NCBI GenBank assembly: GCA_038253125.1
Contig: JBBSHM010000011.1
Location: 1 to 45,061 of the forward strand
Reading direction: 5' to 3'
DNA length: 45,061 nucleotides
Source: JAUJNH01 sp038253125
Lineage (GTDB): Bacteria > Actinomycetota > Acidimicrobiia > Acidimicrobiales > JAUJNH01
The notes under the pieces are model-generated. The model saw nothing but the letters and a program-made list of their open reading frames with translations. It had not been told where the DNA came from and did not search any database. This document shows, in pieces, positions 43,825 through 45,061 of this stretch. The first letter of the stretch is position 1, and every line of letters begins with the position of its first letter. The translations under genes were made by a program, and so were the position numbers.

Positions 43825-45061
43825 TCACCAGGGCCGGGTGAGCATCGGCACCGCCGGCCCGGTCGGGCGTCGTCGGCGCCGGCTGACCAGCAGCAGGCCG
43901 GCGGCCAGCAGCCCGAGAGCCAGCCGCAGCTGGCCGCTGAGGGCGGCGCCGGTGACGGCCAGGCTGCCGCTGCTGCGGGCGGCGCCGCTGGAGCGGGCGG
44001 TGTCCGAGCTGGTGCCTGCGGCGGCGTTCGTGGCCGCGGTGTTGGCCGCGGTGGTGGCCGCCCCCGGGTTGGTTGCCGCCACCGGGTTGGTTGTCGCCGC
44101 CGGGTCGGGGGTGGTGGGGGAAACCGGGGCGGCGGTCAGCGACACCGTGGTGTCGTGGGTGGCCATCGCCTCCAGGCCGCCTTCGTCCACCGCGCTGGCC
44201 GTGACGGTGGCCGTCTGGGTGGCGTTGACGGCGCCGCTGAAGTCGCCGGTGTAGGAGCACGTGTAGGTGTCGGTGGGCCCGGGGGTGGCGGCCAGGGCGA
44301 CGCCCACCTTGCAGCTGCCTCGGCCGTCGAGGTTGCCGTACACCTTGTCGCTCAGGGTCTTGGTGGTGACCAGCTTCGGCGAGGTGTTGGTGACGGTGAG
44401 GTGGTAGGTGAACGTGCCGCCGGGGGCGTCGAGGGTGGATGGGGTGGCGCTGGTGTCGAGGGTGATCGTCGGCTGCACGTCACTAGCCGCCATCACCACC
44501 ACCGAGCTGCCGTCGGCGCCGCAGGCGGTGGCCGACGGGGCGTTGGTGGCGTTTCCGGTGTAGGTGGCAGTGAAGCGGTAGGTGCCCGCCTTGTCGGCCG
44601 GGATGGTGAACTCGGTCGACTTGTAGTCGCCCACCCCGTCCACTCTGGCCGTCGAGGTGAGGTCGGCCGGACCTTCACAGTTGACGTTGTTGCGGTAGGC
44701 GTTGAACACGATGCTGTCGCCCGGGGGTGCGGTCGCTGCCAGGTTGGCGTTGGGGAACAGGCCCCCGCCCAGGGTGGCGGTGGCGAAGATGGCCTGCCCA
44801 GGCGCCACCGGCGGCGAAGCCTTCACGGTGAGCGTCGTCGGTATCCCGGTCACCTCGGACGTGGTGCCGGTCAGCCCGCAGGTGGTTAGGGGGAGGGCGG
44901 CGTAGGTGCCGTCGCCGTCGTAGGTGGCCTGGTAGCGGTAGGTGCCGATGGTGGTGGTGTCGAAGGGTGTGGAGGTGGCCTGCCCGTCGGCGAGGGCGAT
45001 GTTGGATGTCTGCGCCGGTTGGCCGCTGCAGGCGCTGTCCTCCGGCGGGTACAGGTAGAAG
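43825..45061 (-). CDS. Ig-like/DUF11-like repeat surface protein with LAVTG sorting signal (N-terminus outside window)
   Basis: The frame is open from the right edge to TGA at 43825-43827, about 411 residues. The in-frame GTG at 44853 lies inside a repeat and is not the true start. Two Ig-like bacterial repeats are seen (GTYRYQATYDGDGTY and, about 110 residues later, GTYRFTATYTGNATN, each followed by a Cys). A DUF11-like domain follows (TFTYHLTVTNTSPKLVTTK). After an Ala/Thr/Asn-rich low-complexity linker comes LAVTG, a hydrophobic helix and RRRRR, a sortase signal of the LAxTG type used by class E sortases. It likely stands in the cell wall. The next gene on the same strand is the TIG-repeat protein, 70 bases away. 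Confidence 0.82.
   Translation of the reverse strand, partial: FYLYPPEDSACSGQPAQTSNIALADGQATSTPFDTTTIGTYRYQATYDGDGTYAALPLTTCGLTGTTSEVTGIPTTLTVKASPPVAPGQAIFATATLGGGLFPNANLAATAPPGDSIVFNAYRNNVNCEGPADLTSTARVDGVGDYKSTEFTIPADKAGTYRFTATYTGNATNAPSATACGADGSSVVVMAASDVQPTITLDTSATPSTLDAPGGTFTYHLTVTNTSPKLVTTKTLSDKVYGNLDGRGSCKVGVALAATPGPTDTYTCSYTGDFSGAVNATQTATVTASAVDEGGLEAMATHDTTVSLTAAPVSPTTPDPAATTNPVAATNPGAATTAANTAATNAAAGTSSDTARSSGAARSSGSLAVTGAALSGQLRLALGLLAAGLLLVSRRRRRPTGPAVPMLTRPW
43948..43962 (-). other. LAVTG cell-wall sorting motif
   Basis: Codons for Leu-Ala-Val-Thr-Gly, followed by a hydrophobic segment (about residues LRLALGLLAAGLLLV) and five arginines. This is the tripartite sorting signal layout for sortase anchoring. 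Confidence 0.75.

Noticed and set aside
43825..44853. Taking GTG 44853 as the start of the LAVTG protein
   Set aside because: The same frame stays open to the window edge and reads another Ig-like repeat, so the gene is truncated by the window.
1..45061. CRISPR arrays, insertion sequences, phage genes or integrases
   Set aside because: I saw no regularly spaced identical repeats with unique spacers, no transposase or integrase motifs, and no tRNA-bounded direct repeats around 26553-26628.

Overview
The window is a high-GC actinobacterial chromosome segment, by eye well above 65% G+C with strong third-position G/C bias. It carries Lsr2, MshA (mycothiol synthesis), a ClpS-DUF2017 pair, an RsiG-type anti-sigma factor, a surface protein ending in an LAxTG-type sorting signal, and many leaderless-looking start codons placed 6-10 bases after a TANNNT -10 box. 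I infer an uncultured or poorly studied member of the Actinomycetota, with gene content reminiscent of Acidimicrobiia. The species cannot be named from this sequence, and there are no phage, IS or CRISPR hallmarks.

Layout. 1-5.1 kb: the end of a DUF4153/DUF4173 membrane protein, an inverted repeat, a peptidase S51-like/CysS C-terminal fusion, an alpha/beta hydrolase divergent from a DegV protein, and clpS-DUF2017 on the minus strand. 5.1-15.2 kb: a large plus-strand respiratory operon. It has ctaB (heme O synthase), then a three-gene module of a ligand-less cytochrome oxidase subunit I paralogue, a subunit III-like paralogue and a membrane-bound cupredoxin. A complete caa3-type oxidase follows (ctaC with fused cytochrome c, ctaD, ctaE, subunit IV), then a CtaG-type assembly factor and a TlpA-like lipoprotein. 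Most neighbours overlap by 1-4 bases or are separated by a few bases. 15.2-20.4 kb: a VapBC pair, an ABC-2 exporter, a small array of TGGCGCGCCA palindromes, serS, a Fur-family regulator and a second antitoxin/PIN-toxin pair. 20.4-24 kb: an osmoprotectant (quaternary amine) ABC importer with a divergent ATPase gene and a possible leader ORF. 24-31.6 kb: a membrane protein of unknown role, a stand-alone CBM48 protein, a CysQ-like phosphatase, lsr2, tRNA-Lys(TTT), two microproteins, two more alpha/beta hydrolases, a histidine phosphatase and a RecQ-phosphoribosyltransferase fusion. 31.6-35.3 kb: moaD, an RsiG homologue, a receiver-domain protein, an XRE regulator, mshA and a Uma2-family protein. 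35.3-45 kb, minus strand: a surface-protein and proteostasis operon with a truncated Ig/DUF11-like LAVTG protein, a 1708-residue TIG-repeat protein, a divergent FtsH, a CobW-type GTPase and a small CPxxGCPPVET protein.

How the genes work together. The respiratory operon encodes a terminal oxidase and its maturation factors (heme O, copper/CtaG, thiol redox/TlpA). Its most unusual part is the 'shadow oxidase' module just upstream of ctaC. That module mirrors subunits I, III and a cupredoxin, but the subunit I paralogue has lost every heme and copper ligand, so it probably has a structural, accessory or electron-entry role rather than oxygen reduction. This is the best candidate here for an undescribed system. 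Secondary candidates are the RsiG homologue with one intact and one altered c-di-GMP signature, the bidirectional overlapping -10 promoter at 3424-3433, the four-palindrome array upstream of serS, and a FtsH variant translationally coupled to a giant surface protein.
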